Of a DNA stretch of 37,860 nucleotides, positions 17,605 to 26,375 are shown in pieces (positions within the stretch are counted from its first letter, which is position 1; the number at the start of each line of letters is the position of its first letter). The notes under the pieces are model-generated. The model was not told the origin of the DNA, did no database searches, and worked only from the letters and a program-made list of their open reading frames with translations. Location: contig JAOSJK010000080.1 in assembly GCA_027494135.1 (NCBI GenBank), positions 1 to 37,860 of the forward strand, written 5' to 3'. The stretch is from Acidimicrobiia bacterium. Its GTDB lineage: Bacteria; Actinomycetota; Acidimicrobiia; IMCC26256; PALSA-610. Made by a program: the position numbers and the translations under genes.

Positions 17605-19338
17605 TCATGCTCGACCGCCTGCCGGGAGCAATGCGTCAAATCGGGCGCGCGCGGCCGTCGCCGATGCCTCGTCGAGCGCGGCGCGGGCCGCGCTTGCGAG
17701 CTCCGCCGCCGCGCTGCCCCGGATCGCTGGACGGACCGCAGGCAGGCTCGGTGCCGCCATGCTCAGCGACCGCAGGCCAAGTCCAACGAGCGCGAGCGCG
17801 GCTGCGGGATCGCCGGCCATCTCGCCACACACGGACAACTCGATCCCGCTCCGGGTGGCCGCATCGACGGCTTGCGCGATGAGGCAAAGGACGGCCGGAT
17901 GGAGAGCATCTCGATACTGCTCGAGCGCGGGATTGCCCTGATCGACCGCTGCGGTGTATTGCGCCAGATCGTTCGTCCCGAGGCTGGCGAAGGCGATCCT
18001 GCCGGAAGTATGTGTCGCTGACGAGAATCGCCGATGGAATCTCGAGCATGACCCCGAGGGCCACGTCCCCGATCGGGCAGCCTTCCTCTGTCAGCTCCGT
18101 ACGAGCCCGTTCTGCGAGCGTGAGCAGCAGCTCGACATCACCGAGGTCGGCGACCATCGGCGCTATGACCTTGACGGGCCCGCCGCAGCGGCCCGATAGC
18201 AGGCGCGGAGCTGGGTTACGAAGAGGTCAGGGGCGGTTCTCGCGAGGCGGAGGGCTCGGACGCCCAGAACGGATTGGCCTCGAAGCAATCGGCAGATATG
18301 GGATGGGCTTGTCGCCCCCGACATCGAGCAGCCGGATCGTGACCGGATGCGGAGTAAACGCCCGGATCGCGCGTCGTAGGCCGCGCACTGCTCGTCCTCG
18401 GACGGCGGGCTGGTGCGCTCGAGGAAGAGAAACTCGGTCCGGAACAGCCCGACGCCCTCGGCGCCGAGGGCGATCGCGCCATCGCTCTCATCCGGCGTGC
18501 CAATGTTCGCAACGAGTGAGACGGCGGTCCCGTCGTGCGTGACTGCGGGAAACCGGGCCTCGACGAGGTCCTGCTCGTGACGCTCCCGACCGACGTCGCG
18601 GCCTGGTTGAGGCGTTTGATCGTCGCCTCGTCCGGGTCGACGAAGACGTCGCCGGGTGGCACCATCGATTGCTAGCTCGCTTTGGTTGCCCGACTCCGCC
18701 GCGGCAGTGAGTGTCCCGAGCAGGTCGCGCACGGCGACGACCGCCGGAATGCCGTAGGCCCGGGCGAGGATCGCCGCTGGGCCGTGGGCGACGAGCCCGC
18801 GAGGGCGATGCCGAGAAGACGTTCCCGTGGAAGGGTCGCGGTGACCGACGGCGGAGGTCGTCGGCGACGACGACCGCCGACCGTTCGAGTCCGACCGTGG
18901 GCTGGTCTATCCCGGCGATCTGGCGGGCGATCCGGTCGCCGACGTCGATGACGTCGGCCGCGCGCGCCGCGAGCAGTTCGTCCTCGAGCGATCGGAGCTG
19001 GTCGGCGAACGCCCCCGCCGCCTGCAGAACGGCGGCGATCGCGTCGTCATGGGCGTCCCTGATCCGTTCCGTGGCTATCGCGGCGAGGGCGGATCGCGGG
19101 CGATCGCGGCCTGCGCCTCGAAGATCGCCGCCTCGTCAGGATGTCCTCCTTGCGGACGTCGTTTGAGATCGCCTCGAGGTCTACCGCGGCGGAGGCCGAG
19201 GCCTCGGCGAGGCGCCTGACTTCGCCGACAACTCCGGCAGCCGACGTCCGGCCCCCATCGGAGCAGGCGCCGGGTCGATCCGACCCACCCCGCGCGCGCG
19301 ACACCGGGTGCGGCCGCGAGGCCGCGCAGCCGTTTCAT
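17605..19338 (-). CDS. ptsI: PTS enzyme I (phosphoenolpyruvate-protein phosphotransferase)
   Basis: Transfers phosphate from phosphoenolpyruvate to HPr. Reads MKRLRGLAAAPGVA at the start. The phospho-histidine region reads LVAHGPAAILARAYGIPAVV, where most enzymes have (G)G-x-T-S-H-x-A-I-x-A-R. The C-terminal barrel carries GAEGVGLFRTEFLFLE, NPFLGVRALRLA, ALGVMLEIPSAILVSD, FASLGTNDLAQYTAAVDQGN and ELSVCGEMAGDP (active-site cysteine). About 575 residues, normal length. Six or more indels break it. The start overlaps the stop of the second HPr gene (ATGA), and the PTS permease genes lie upstream in the same direction. Confidence 0.9.
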
Positions 19339-19622
19339 GGTCTGACGTCCGGGTGGTCGACGCCGGACTGGATCAGATCGCCCACCGCGGCCAGTGCCGC
19401 GACTTCGTCCTCACCGTCTGCGCTGACGCGAATCCGGTCGCCCGTCCGGATCCCTGAGCTGATGAGGGCGAGCATGCCCCGGGCGTCGATCGTGGCTTCG
19501 CCACCGTCGAGGTTCGTCAGCGAAACTGTCGCAGTGAAACCATCGAGACTCGCCCGGATCCGGCGAGCGGCTCGCGGATGCAGGCCATAGCGGTCGTGGA
19601 ACACGACTTCTCTGGAAATCAC
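19335..19622 (-). CDS. Second HPr-like phosphocarrier protein
   Basis: An intact 95-residue protein starting at GTG 19622 (GGGAG eight bases upstream). HDRYGLHPRAARRIRASLDG contains the phosphorylatable histidine in an HPRAA context instead of HARPA, and ARGMLALISSGIRTGDRI the second conserved region. It overlaps ptsI by four bases and follows the IIC gene, so it is the dedicated HPr of this PTS operon. The glycine before the hydrophobic pair replaces the regulatory serine (GMLAL for SMLML), so control by HPr kinase is unlikely. Confidence 0.85.
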   Translation of the reverse strand: MISREVVFHDRYGLHPRAARRIRASLDGFTATVSLTNLDGGEATIDARGMLALISSGIRTGDRIRVSADGEDEVAALAAVGDLIQSGVDHPDVRP

Positions 19623-19712
19623 CGGTCGCTCCCGCCCTTCCGCTGGATGGTGTCGGTTGGATGGCGACCGCCCGGATCGACTCCGAGCGGTCGCGAGGAC
19701 AACTGCCCGGAA

Positions 19713-21213
19713 TCAGGCCGCGCCGGGCGCGACCTGCTCGGTCTGGCGGCCGCGGCCTCTGAGGGCGTCCCACCGGAACCAGCCGGTGTCGACGAAGCGG
19801 CGCTGGAACCAGCTCGCGAACACGAGCAGGAGGGCGCACAGGGCCACGATCCCGAGCGCAGCGACGTTGCCCTCGATCCGGGCGATGTTGCCGACGATGA
19901 AGCCGAACCACTGGAAGTCGGCGTCACCGAAGGTCGTGCCCTGGAACCCGATCGCACCCATGACCGGGATGAGGAAGGCGGCGAACAGGGTGATGATCAG
20001 CCCGTTCACGAAGCCGCCCGCGACGGCACCTCGGCGGCCGCCCGTCGCGTTGCCGAACACGCCTGCGGTGCCACCCGTGAAGAAGTGCGGGATCATCCCC
20101 GGCAGGATCAACGGGACGACGAGGGCAGCACCGAGCCCGGCCCACAGGATGCCGAACCCGACCAAAGCCGCCGGCCACGCTGGCGGAAGCCAACGAGAAC
20201 CGCGTTCGGCGCGTACGGGAACGAGATCGGGCAGTCGAGCGCAGGAACCGCGCCCAGGATGACCCGTTCCGCGATGCCCGCGAAGGCCGGCACGATCTCG
20301 CCGAGGATCGTCCGGACACCGAGCAGGATGACCGCCACACCACCACCGAAGATGAGCGCTGGTTGAACATCGTGCTCAGGAAACCAAGAAAGCCGCCGGC
20401 CGCGCCCGCGGCGCCGGTGAATCCGGCGTCGGTCACGGCCTTGAGGGCCGCAGACTCACCGACGCGCAAGGTGAAGATCGTCGCCAACAGCAGGTAGATC
20501 ACAATCATCGCGACCGCCGTCCCGACCATCGGGTCGCGCAGGAAGCGGAGACCCTGCGGGAACTGCATCTCCTCGGTGCTCTTCGATCCGCGGCCGACCA
20601 CCTGTCCGGTCACACCGGCGGCGATGTAGCCGAATGATCCGAAGTGGCCCATGGCGACCGGCTGATTGCCGGTGACCTTCTTCATCCACGGCATCGTGAA
20701 CGCCGGCATGATGACCATCATCGTGGCGAGCCCGAAGGCCGCCACGAGGATCTGGACGACCGGCTCGACGTGCGCGTTGTAGAGAACGACGGTCAGGACG
20801 GTGGCCATGAACAGCATGTGGTGGCCGGTCAGGAACACGTACCGCAGCGGCGTCAGTCGAGCGATGACGAGCGATGCGACGACGCCGATGAACATCGCGA
20901 ACGCGATGTTCTGCGCGACGTCCGGGATGTCGTTGACGATGGCGGTGATTGCCTCGTTCGTGGGGACGACGCCCGCGACGCCAAAGGACCCGGTGATGAG
21001 CGCGCCAAGCGGGGTGAGGGCCCCGATGACCGCGCCAGCGCCGATCCCCGGGATGATGAAGCCGAGCGTCGCCTTGAGGGCTCCGCCGACGACGTCGCCG
21101 GCGCCCTTCCGCGAAGCGATCAGGGCGATGAGGGTCATCAGCCCGACGAGATAGGCCGGAACGCCGAAGATGTCTTTGGCGATCCAGTTGACGACGTAAC
21201 TCAGTTGATCCAC
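19713..21213 (-). CDS. PTS permease IIC, ascorbate (UlaA/SgaT) type
   Basis: Membrane-embedded sugar channel. The N-terminal half is intact: MDQLSYVVNWIAKDIFGVPA, LIASRKGAGDVVGGALKATL, GALTPLGALITGSFGVAGVV, TGHHMLFMATVLTVVLYNAH and TGNQPVAMGHFGSFGYI. After indels near 20360 and 20160 it continues VILLGVRTILGEIVPAFAG, PNAVLVGF, then PGMIPHFFTGGTAGVFGNATGG and GGFVNGLIITLFAAFLIPV. This is the sequence type of L-ascorbate permeases, about 500 residues, with ten or more membrane helices. The nearby transketolase, transaldolase and deoC suggest a pentose-like or ascorbate-derived substrate, but the specificity cannot be read. Confidence 0.9.
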
Positions 21214-21289
21214 GACACACCACTTTCTGTTGTCGCCGCATTGGGCGCGGCCAGCCCACGTGACATGCCGGACGCGTCCGGCGCACGAA

Positions 21290-21562
21290 CTACGCGAACG
21301 CCGCTTTGAGTTTCGTAACCATCTCGTTGAAGTCGATGAAGTTGGAGATCGTGACGACTCTCGGCTTCACCGGGCCGAGCTGTTCGGCCAGTTCTTGGGA
21401 GGTGAGAATCAGGTCGGCCGTCGCAGCCAATGCGCGCGCCGATCCCATGTCGGACACCTCGACATCGCCCTCGATGCCGAGCTGCTTCAGCGCCTTCTCG
21501 GCATTCATCCGGAGGATCAGGCTGGTGCCGAGGCCCATCCCGCAGACCGCGAGGATCTTCAT
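21290..21562 (-). CDS. PTS IIB protein, ascorbate/lactose-type fold
   Basis: Intact, 90 residues. [20 protein letters not shown] holds the phosphorylated cysteine in the CGxGxGTS loop, followed by the alternating beta/alpha pattern of IIB(Ula/Gat) proteins ([36 protein letters not shown]). It takes the phosphate from IIA and passes it to the sugar in IIC. The start overlaps the IIA stop (ATGA) and the IIC gene follows 76 bases later. Confidence 0.92.
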   Translation of the reverse strand: MKILAVCGMGLGTSLILRMNAEKALKQLGIEGDVEVSDMGSARALAATADLILTSQELAEQLGPVKPRVVTISNFIDFNEMVTKLKAAFA

Positions 21563-22113
21563 GACGTCTCCCTCCGTCGACGGGACGGCTGTGCCGACCG
21601 ACGATCGATCGGCTGCTGGCTCTGCTCGAACGCACGCACCAGCTGGACGACGTCGCGAGCGCCCGCGGCTCCGATGAGCTCTTCCCTGCGTGTCTCGTCG
21701 GACAGGAACTCGGCGAGCGTCGCGAGCGCGGTGATGTGAGCCTCTTCGTCGACGGCCGCGAGACCGATGACGAGGCGAACAGGATCGTTCTCGCGGTGCC
21801 CGAACCGAACTGGTTCGACGAGCGTTACGAGGCTGATGCCGGCTCGGAGGACCGCCGGTGACGGGCGTGAATGGGCGAGGGCGATGCCGGGCGCGAGCAC
21901 GATGTACGGTCCCAGTTGCTCGACCGTCGCGACCATCTCGTCCGTGTAGGCCGGTGTCGTCGCACCACTCGCGACGAGGGCATCGCCGGCAAGGCGTACG
22001 GCAGCTCGCCAGTCCGCTGCGGTCTCACCGAGACGGATGGCGTCGACCGCGAGGAGCTGCGTCAATCGCGGTCCACCGGGGCGAGCGGCCGCGGCGGCAG
22101 TCGCGTCAGACAT
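21559..22113 (-). CDS. PTS IIA protein, fructose/mannitol/ascorbate family
   Basis: Intact, 184 residues from ATG 22113. [18 protein letters not shown] contains the phospho-histidine (AHSRP), and [21 protein letters not shown] with the following [16 protein letters not shown] matches the PTS_EIIA_2 domain. About 30 extra residues at the N-terminus are Ala/Gly-rich. It overlaps the transaldolase stop by eight bases and the IIB start by four, so TAL-IIA-IIB-IIC-HPr-EI reads as one operon. Confidence 0.9.
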   Translation of the reverse strand: MSDATAAAAARPGGPRLTQLLAVDAIRLGETAADWRAAVRLAGDALVASGATTPAYTDEMVATVEQLGPYIVLAPGIALAHSRPSPAVLRAGISLVTLVEPVRFGHRENDPVRLVIGLAAVDEEAHITALATLAEFLSDETRREELIGAAGARDVVQLVRAFEQSQQPIDRRSAQPSRRRRETS

Positions 22114-22789
22114 GTGACGGCTCCTTGTCCGCCGTGGTCGAGGAGGGTTTCGCCTGGGCTGCTTCCCAGTCCCGGCGGAATGGACGATGCCCTTGTCCGT
22201 CAGCGGGTGATGGATCATCTGGGTCAGGACCTTCAGAGGGACGGTCGCGATGTGGGACCCCGCGAGCGCGGCCTCCGTCATGTGGCGCGGGCTGCGAATC
22301 GACGCCGCCAGGACCTCGGCATCGAGGTCGTACGTCTCGACCATGGCGACGAGCTCGCGGACGACTTCCATGCCGTCCTGATTGATGTCGTCGAGGCGAC
22401 CCACGAACGGCGACAAGAGAGAAGCCCCAGCCTTGGCGGCCAGCAGCCTGGTTCGCGCTGAAGATCAGCGTGCAGTTGGTCTTGATGCCTTCCGCGGCGA
22501 GGCGGGCGATGGCCTCGAGGCCGTCCTCGCTCATGGGAACCTTCACGAAGATGTTGGGGGCCAACTTCGCGAAATGACGACCCTCGCGGAGCATCCCGTC
22601 GACGTCGTCTGCGACGACCTCCGCACTGACCGGCCCAGACGTGATCTCGCAGATCTGCTTGAGGACGTCGTCGTAGCTGCCGCCCACCTTGGCGAACAGG
22701 GACGGGTTGGTGGTAACGCCGTCAAGCACACCCCAGCGGGCCGCCGTTCGGATCTCGTCGATCCCGGCGGTGTCCAGAAAGATCTTCAT
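22106..22789 (-). CDS. Transaldolase / fructose-6-phosphate aldolase family (TalC type)
   Basis: Reads [49 protein letters not shown] and [16 protein letters not shown] (Schiff-base lysine), with [15 protein letters not shown] before an indel near 22445. The rest continues in other frames: [53 protein letters not shown] and [13 protein letters not shown]. About 225 residues, the length of the small transaldolase class. It links the PTS to the pentose phosphate pathway. GAGGAA stands before ATG 22789. Confidence 0.92.
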   Translation of the reverse strand: MKIFLDTAGIDEIRTAARWGVLDGVTTNPSLFAKVGGSYDDVLKQICEITSGPVSAEVVADDVDGMLREGRHFAKLAPNIFVKVPMSEDGLEAIARLAAEGIKTNCTLIFSANQAAGRQGWGFSLVAVRGSPRRHQSGRHGSRPRARRHGRDVRPRCRGPGGVDSQPAPHDGGRARGVPHRDRPSEGPDPDDPSPADGQGHRPFRRDWEAAQAKPSSTTADKEPSHV

Positions 22790-22799
22790 GACTGATTCC

Positions 22800-23103
22800 T
22801 CATGCTTCGGCGAGCAGCTCGTCGCCGTTGACCTGCAAAGGCAGCGATCTGACAGGCCGCTGCGCCGGCCCGCGAAGGACCGCACCAGAGGTCACGTCGA
22901 ACTGGCTGCCGTGGCACGCGCAGGTGACGGTCGTTCCTTCGAGTTCGCCGTTCGCCAGAGAGCAGCCCATGTGGGTGCACGTGTCGTCGAACGCGTACAG
23001 ATGTCCACTCGCGTTCGCCACGTTGACCTTGGTCCCGTCGACGACGAAGACGCGCATCTGCCCGTCGGCGACGTCATTCGCGTTGCCGATCTTTACCAAA
23101 CAT
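22800..23103 (-). CDS. Rieske-type [2Fe-2S] ferredoxin
   Basis: [20 protein letters not shown] leads to a small Rieske domain, [13 protein letters not shown] followed by [15 protein letters not shown], giving both CxH and CxxH ligand pairs, and ends [13 protein letters not shown]. About 100 residues with no membrane anchor, like the ferredoxin components of dioxygenases or soluble Rieske proteins. The ATG at 23103 is one base out of frame, so an indel at the start is likely; a TTG start is the alternative. It lies between the second cupredoxin gene and transaldolase, 10 bases before the latter. Confidence 0.85.
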
Positions 23104-23154
23104 GGTTCTCTCCATTCGTTCCGATTTCGGTGAGCTTCGATCAGGCAGGCAGAC

Positions 23155-23531
23155 CTACCCGGCGCCGCCACCGACGAGCACGCTTCCATGCATGTCTTTC
23201 GGATGCAGCGAGCAGTCGTAACGGAAGAGGCGAGGAGAGGTGAAGGTGAGAGAAACGCTCTCCCCTGGCTTCATCATCTGGACCTCGCCGGTGTCCAGCA
23301 GGCGGACCGAGTGCGTGAAGTTGTCGTGGTTCGTCCAGGTGACTTCGGTGCCGGCCGCAACGGTGATGTCTTCGGGCGCGAAGCGGTACGACTGGGCAGA
23401 TCGACCTGATTCGTGGCGACGGGGGCCGCCAGCGTGGCCGCTTCGCTGCAGGCGGCGAGCACGAGTGCAAAGAGGACGGCGAGTGCCGGGCGGAGGGGAT
23501 GCCCGGCACTCGCGGGGAGGACGAGAGACAT
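23155..23531 (-). CDS. Second cupredoxin lipoprotein (plastocyanin-like)
   Basis: ATG 23531 opens a lipoprotein signal ending ALVLAAC. After an indel near 23400 the domain reads YRFAPEDITVAAGTEVTWTN, HDNFTHSVRLL (histidine ligand), then FTSPRLFRYDCSLHPKDMHG with the Cys-His-Met ligands. About 125 residues. It differs from the cupredoxin at 9099 in sequence, not in ligand set. A perfect 13-bp hairpin lies within its first 20 codons. Transcription probably begins at the direct-repeat promoter of the gene at 24113. Confidence 0.85.
23479..23513 (-). other. Perfect hairpin inside the signal-peptide codons of the second cupredoxin
   Basis: GCGAGTGCCGGGC (23479-23491) and its exact complement (23501-23513) flank a nine-base loop. 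The stem starts 18 bases into the coding region, where it could sequester the early message or act as an attenuator. No T-tract follows. Confidence 0.55.
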
Positions 23532-23533
23532 GG

Positions 23534-23828
23534 TTAGCGAGCCGCGACCGCGCTGGTCGCGCGACGCGCAGTCCAGCTGAAGATGAGGATGAAGGCGAGG
23601 AGGTCGAGCACCTCACTGACGGTGTGGGCGAAGAGGAACACGGTCCAGTCGAGGTGATAGGTCATGTAGCTGAGCTCGGCGAGCGCGAACAGGCTGAAGC
23701 CCCAGCCGAGGACGCTCGCTCCGGCGCCAAATGAGCGCCGGGCGAAGTACGAGCCGATGAGAAATGCCGTGGCATGGATGGCCAAAGCCCAACGCCGGGA
23801 TCTGGTTGATGAAGTCGCCGAATGGCAT
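23534..23828 (-). CDS. Small membrane protein, about three helices
   Basis: From ATG 23828 (GGAGG nine bases upstream) it reads MPFGDFINQIPALG. After an indel near 23785 it continues LAIHATAFLIGSYFARRSFG, GASVLGWGFSLFALAELSYM, then HLDWTVFLFAHTVSEVLDLL and AFILIFSWTARRATSA. The conserved-looking histidines at helix ends (AIHATAF, YHLDW, FAHTVSEVLD) could bind metal or haem. I do not name a family. It ends two bases before the cupredoxin ATG, so the two are probably translated together. Confidence 0.65.
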
Positions 23829-23834
23829 TTGGAA

Positions 23835-24113
23835 TTACCTCCCAGGGGGCGTCGCCGCCGGGGCGGCGACGCAAGCGCACGCCGTCGACGAGAACGCCGA
23901 TGAGCACGGAGGGCCATACCGACGAAGACGACGACGGTGCGCGGACAGCTCCGGACCGGTCATGCCGCCCTGGTGGTTAGCGAGAGCCGGATCCGGGTGG
24001 GCGACCAGATCGGCCGCGATCCCGAGGACCATGACTGCAGATCCGAGCTTCGATCCGAGGGGCACCTGATGCGTTGTCTCGGACACCCGTTCGATAACCG
24101 CGACCCTTGACAT
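23835..24113 (-). CDS. Small two-helix, histidine-bearing membrane protein (paralogue of 34100-34403)
   Basis: From ATG 24113 (AGGAGAAG upstream) it reads GSAVMVLGIAADLVAHPDPA, GGMTGPELSAH, then in shifted frames VVVFVGMAL and LIGVLVDGVRLRRRP. The pattern (V)xGxxADxxAH ... TxxELxAH ... FVGMxxxLxGVxxDGVR is shared with the protein at 34100-34403. Histidines sit at the ends of both helices. The function is unknown. It heads the run 24113-22800 (membrane proteins, cupredoxin, Rieske), which suggests a respiratory or metal-handling unit. Two indels lie in the second half. Confidence 0.6.
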   Translation of the reverse strand: MSRVAVIERVSETTHQVPLGSKLGSAVMVLGIAADLVAHPDPALANHQGGMTGPELSAHRRRLRRYGPPCSSAFSSTACACVAAPAATPPGR

Positions 24114-24161
24114 CAGCTTCTCCTGTTGGGCTGCCGGGACACCGAATGGCCTATCTACAGG

Positions 24162-24216
24162 ACCGTAGGACCGCGGCCTCTACCGAGACCGAAATCAGGG
24201 TGAACAGCGTGTGAAT
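24162..24216 (-). promoter_or_regulatory. Direct-repeat box and -10 of the 24113 operon
   Basis: Minus strand: ATTCA-CACGCT-GTTCA (24216-24201) with TACGGT at 24167-24162, exactly 38 bases after the proximal G. The leader is about 40 bases with a good ribosome binding site. It is back to back with the plus-strand site at 24341-24395. Confidence 0.7.
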
Positions 24217-24340
24217 TTCGGCAGGGCTTGCGTCGATTCCACCGGCTAGCGATCCGGAAGTCGACCGGCTCGATGCCCACGCGCGACTCGACGTGGACGC
24301 GGAGAGTGGGCTGGTGGCAGCCGCGGAGTTCGGGCGGCAT

Positions 24341-24395
24341 ATACACGTCACGTTCACGCGATTTCGCCGGAGCCACGAGACGCGCGACCTAGGCT
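24341..24395 (+). promoter_or_regulatory. Direct-repeat box and -10 of the 24423 gene
   Basis: Plus strand: ATACA-CGTCAC-GTTCA (24341-24356), the distal half being degenerate, with TAGGCT at 24390-24395 exactly 38 bases after the proximal G. This is one of only two copies facing right; its arrangement mirrors the leftward sites base for base. Confidence 0.6.
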
Positions 24396-24422
24396 GGCCA
24401 GTGACCCCAAGGGAGGACACGC

Positions 24423-24830
24423 ATGCCAGAGACTGGTACGCCCATCTACCGAAGTGAGCGCGTATCGCTTCGTCAGCCATCTGAACCCGCGCGGGACGGT
24501 TCAGTCATCCAGCCCGCGGTGGATCAGAAGCCTCCGGAGCCATCACCGTGGCTGGCCAGATCTCTGGCGCGCGCGCAGGCGCGGGGCCGGCTCGAGACTG
24601 AGATGCGTGCACTCGCCGTCGACTTGCTTGGACGTTGCCAGCACGGAGAGCTTCCAACCGACTGCACCGCATGGCTCGCGGCTGCCATCGAGGCCGCGGT
24701 GAAACCCGTCTGTGACGCGTCGCTGGCGGCGCTGGCCAAAACGCTCGATGCCCAGCTTGCCGCCGCGCCTCCCCGGGTCTTGCAGCGCCTCCAAGCAGCG
24801 GAGGCTCGACACGATGCCGGCTGCTTCTGA
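24423..24830 (+). CDS. Hypothetical protein, helical, 135 residues
   Basis: Intact, with GGGAGGACACGC before ATG 24423. The first 45 residues are polar and probably disordered; the rest is helical and alanine-rich (LARSLARAQARGRLETEMRA, LLGRCQHGELPTDCTAWLAA, AVKPVCDASLAALAKTLDAQ). Four cysteines, one of them near the C-terminus. I recognise no family and no membrane segment. The direct-repeat promoter makes it part of the putative regulon. Confidence 0.6.
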   Translation: MPETGTPIYRSERVSLRQPSEPARDGSVIQPAVDQKPPEPSPWLARSLARAQARGRLETEMRALAVDLLGRCQHGELPTDCTAWLAAAIEAAVKPVCDASLAALAKTLDAQLAAAPPRVLQRLQAAEARHDAGCF

Positions 24831-24936
24831 ACACCGCGGTCGGCCTGCGACCGCACGCTCCGATCAATCGTCAGGAGGATGGAAGCGCGACGATGACACA
24901 GCTTGGTCGGGCTCACTCGCCGAGCAGGAGCGTCCG

Positions 24937-25344
24937 ATGACATCGAGCAACATCCGATTGCAGCGCGCCTACGAGGATCCACAACCTGAGGACGGCCATC
25001 GCGTGCTCGTCGACCGGGTATGGCCCCGGGGCAGGACGAAGGCCGAGCTACGGCTGGACGCCTGGGCGCGAGACCTCGGCCCGAGCAGCGGCCTTCGGAA
25101 GTGGTTCGGGCACCAACCTGCGAGGTGGACCGAGTTTCAGAGGCGCTATCGCGCGGAGCTTGCCCAACCGGAACGGGCACAGGCTCTCGACGCGCTCGCG
25201 ACGATTGCGCGGAGCGGCCGGGTCACGATCGTGTATGGCGCGCGCGACCAAGAGCACAATCAGGCCCAGGTGATCGCGGACGAGATCGCCCGACGGCTCG
25301 GCGTCGCTCCGTCTGGCGCGAGCGGTGAGGTGGATGGCCGTTAG
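24937..25344 (+). CDS. DUF488 (YeaO-like) protein
   Basis: Intact, 135 residues. LQRAYEDPQPEDGHRVLVDR, VWPRGRTKAELRLDAWARDL, LRKWFGHQPARWTEFQRRY and VTIVYGARDQEHNQAQVI follow the DUF488/YeaO family closely (VDRLWPRG ... LA/WFGHDP ... LLYGAKD). The function is unknown; members are often found near stress and redox genes. AGGAG stands eight bases before ATG 24937. It may share a message with the gene at 24423. Confidence 0.85.
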   Translation: MTSSNIRLQRAYEDPQPEDGHRVLVDRVWPRGRTKAELRLDAWARDLGPSSGLRKWFGHQPARWTEFQRRYRAELAQPERAQALDALATIARSGRVTIVYGARDQEHNQAQVIADEIARRLGVAPSGASGEVDGR

Positions 25345-25349
25345 GTCGT

Positions 25350-25649
25350 CTAGCCTCGGCCCGACCCCGGTGGACCGTCACGTCGCACGGTCCACCGAGC
25401 GGCGTGACGGAGCGCCTCGTCGACCGTGCGCTCGACCTCTACCGAGACCCGCGGATAACCTGCGGCACGCATCAGTTCTTCGAGCCCGGCCGCGGCTCGA
25501 GGGCCGTTTCGCAGGAGGCCCTCACGGACGACTTGTTCGTGACATCTCTCGTACTTCGTCACGAAGTCACTGTCATCCCAAGGCACCAGCTCTGTCCGAA
25601 GGTGCCCACGGATCCGAGTTGACTGCAGGTTCTCAGTATCGTCAGGCAT
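25350..25649 (-). CDS. Hypothetical protein, 99 residues
   Basis: Intact. Reads MPDDTENLQSTRIRGHLRTE, LVPWDDSDFVTKYERCHEQ, VVREGLLRNGPRAAAGLEEL and GYPRVSVEVERTVDEALRHA. Mixed alpha/beta with no membrane segment, and no family that I recognise. It lies 29 bases downstream of the Gre-like gene in the same direction, so it is probably the second gene of that operon, and its 3' end faces the DUF488 gene. Confidence 0.55.
   Translation of the reverse strand: MPDDTENLQSTRIRGHLRTELVPWDDSDFVTKYERCHEQVVREGLLRNGPRAAAGLEELMRAAGYPRVSVEVERTVDEALRHAARWTVRRDGPPGSGRG
25369..25396. terminator. Inverted repeat at a convergent gene junction
   Basis: GGTGGACCGT (25369-25378) and ACGGTCCACC (25387-25396) form a perfect 10-bp stem with an eight-base loop just after the DUF488 stop, within the last codons of the opposing gene. 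It could end transcription from both sides, though no T-run follows on either strand. Confidence 0.4.
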
Positions 25650-25678
25650 TTCTGACTCCTTGCCGAGTGGTGCCGCTC

Positions 25679-26122
25679 TCACTCGACCGAGACCACCGTG
25701 ACGACTCGACGTCCCGCAGGCGCTGCGACCTCGACCTCGTCGCCGGGTAGGCAACCCAAGACGGCCGACCCGAGTGGCGGATCGGCGGAGATCCAGCCCT
25801 GTGCCGGGTCGCCATCACCCGAGAACACCAGCGCATAGGTGACTGACTCGCCGTCGGCTTCGAGGATGGTGACTCGGCGACCGATGACCACGGCATCCGA
25901 CTCATGGTTTCGCTCCGGCGCGTCGAGCACTCCCGAGAGCACGTCCAGCCGCCGTGCGGCCTTCATGGCCTCGAGGTCGACTACGCCATCGGCCACGTCC
26001 CCGGATAGCGAAGCCAGGTCGCTTCGCAGACGCCCGAGTTCATCGACGAGTGAAAGCCGGGCCTCCCCTGTCATCGGCCAGCGCGACGGGGGCGAAGGCT
26101 GTCGTATCGCGAGCTCGGTCAT
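25679..26122 (-). CDS. GreA/GreB-type transcription factor
   Basis: Intact, 147 residues from ATG 26122 behind GGAGGAGG. The N-terminus forms a short coiled-coil region (GEARLSLVDELGRLRSDLAS ... VDLEAMKAARRLDVLSGVL) and the C-terminus the FKBP-like domain (VVIGRRVTILEADGESVTYA, ISADPPLGSAVLGCLPGDEV). The hallmark (S/T)P(L/I)GxA(L/I)xG is present. Gre factors insert the coiled coil into the RNA polymerase secondary channel to rescue stalled complexes. Here the coiled coil is shorter than in GreA, so it may be a regulatory paralogue. The promoter carries a direct-repeat box. Confidence 0.8.
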   Translation of the reverse strand: MTELAIRQPSPPSRWPMTGEARLSLVDELGRLRSDLASLSGDVADGVVDLEAMKAARRLDVLSGVLDAPERNHESDAVVIGRRVTILEADGESVTYALVFSGDGDPAQGWISADPPLGSAVLGCLPGDEVEVAAPAGRRVVTVVSVE

Positions 26123-26208
26123 GGTCAGGCCTCCTCCTCATGGGGCGGGTCCATCGGCTGCACGGCTGAGGTAGCGGAACGAAGGGGGCGTCCGCTAGGG
26201 TGGTCACG

Positions 26209-26265
26209 ACGCTACACGCACCACCCGTGTATCCCGTCGGGAACTCAGATGAAGAACGCGTGAAC
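26209..26265 (-). promoter_or_regulatory. Direct-repeat box and -10 of the Gre-like gene
   Basis: Minus strand: GTTCA-CGCGTT-CTTCA (26265-26250), with TAGCGT at 26214-26209, 40 bases after the proximal C. Here the distal half-site is the perfect one. The leader is about 80 bases. Confidence 0.6.
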
Positions 26266-26375
26266 ATGACGCGGGGTGTCAGCGCGAGCCTTGGCGACCA
26301 CGCCAGCAACGCCTAACAAGGCGACCCTTTCGTCGAGGAGGTCCTGACGCGGACCCAGGCATCCGCCGGGCAGGG

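Noticed and set aside
20694..20710. TGAACGCCGGCATGATG, a weak 11-base repeat
   Set aside because: It is within the membrane-helix codons of the PTS IIC gene, with no promoter or gene start at the expected distance.
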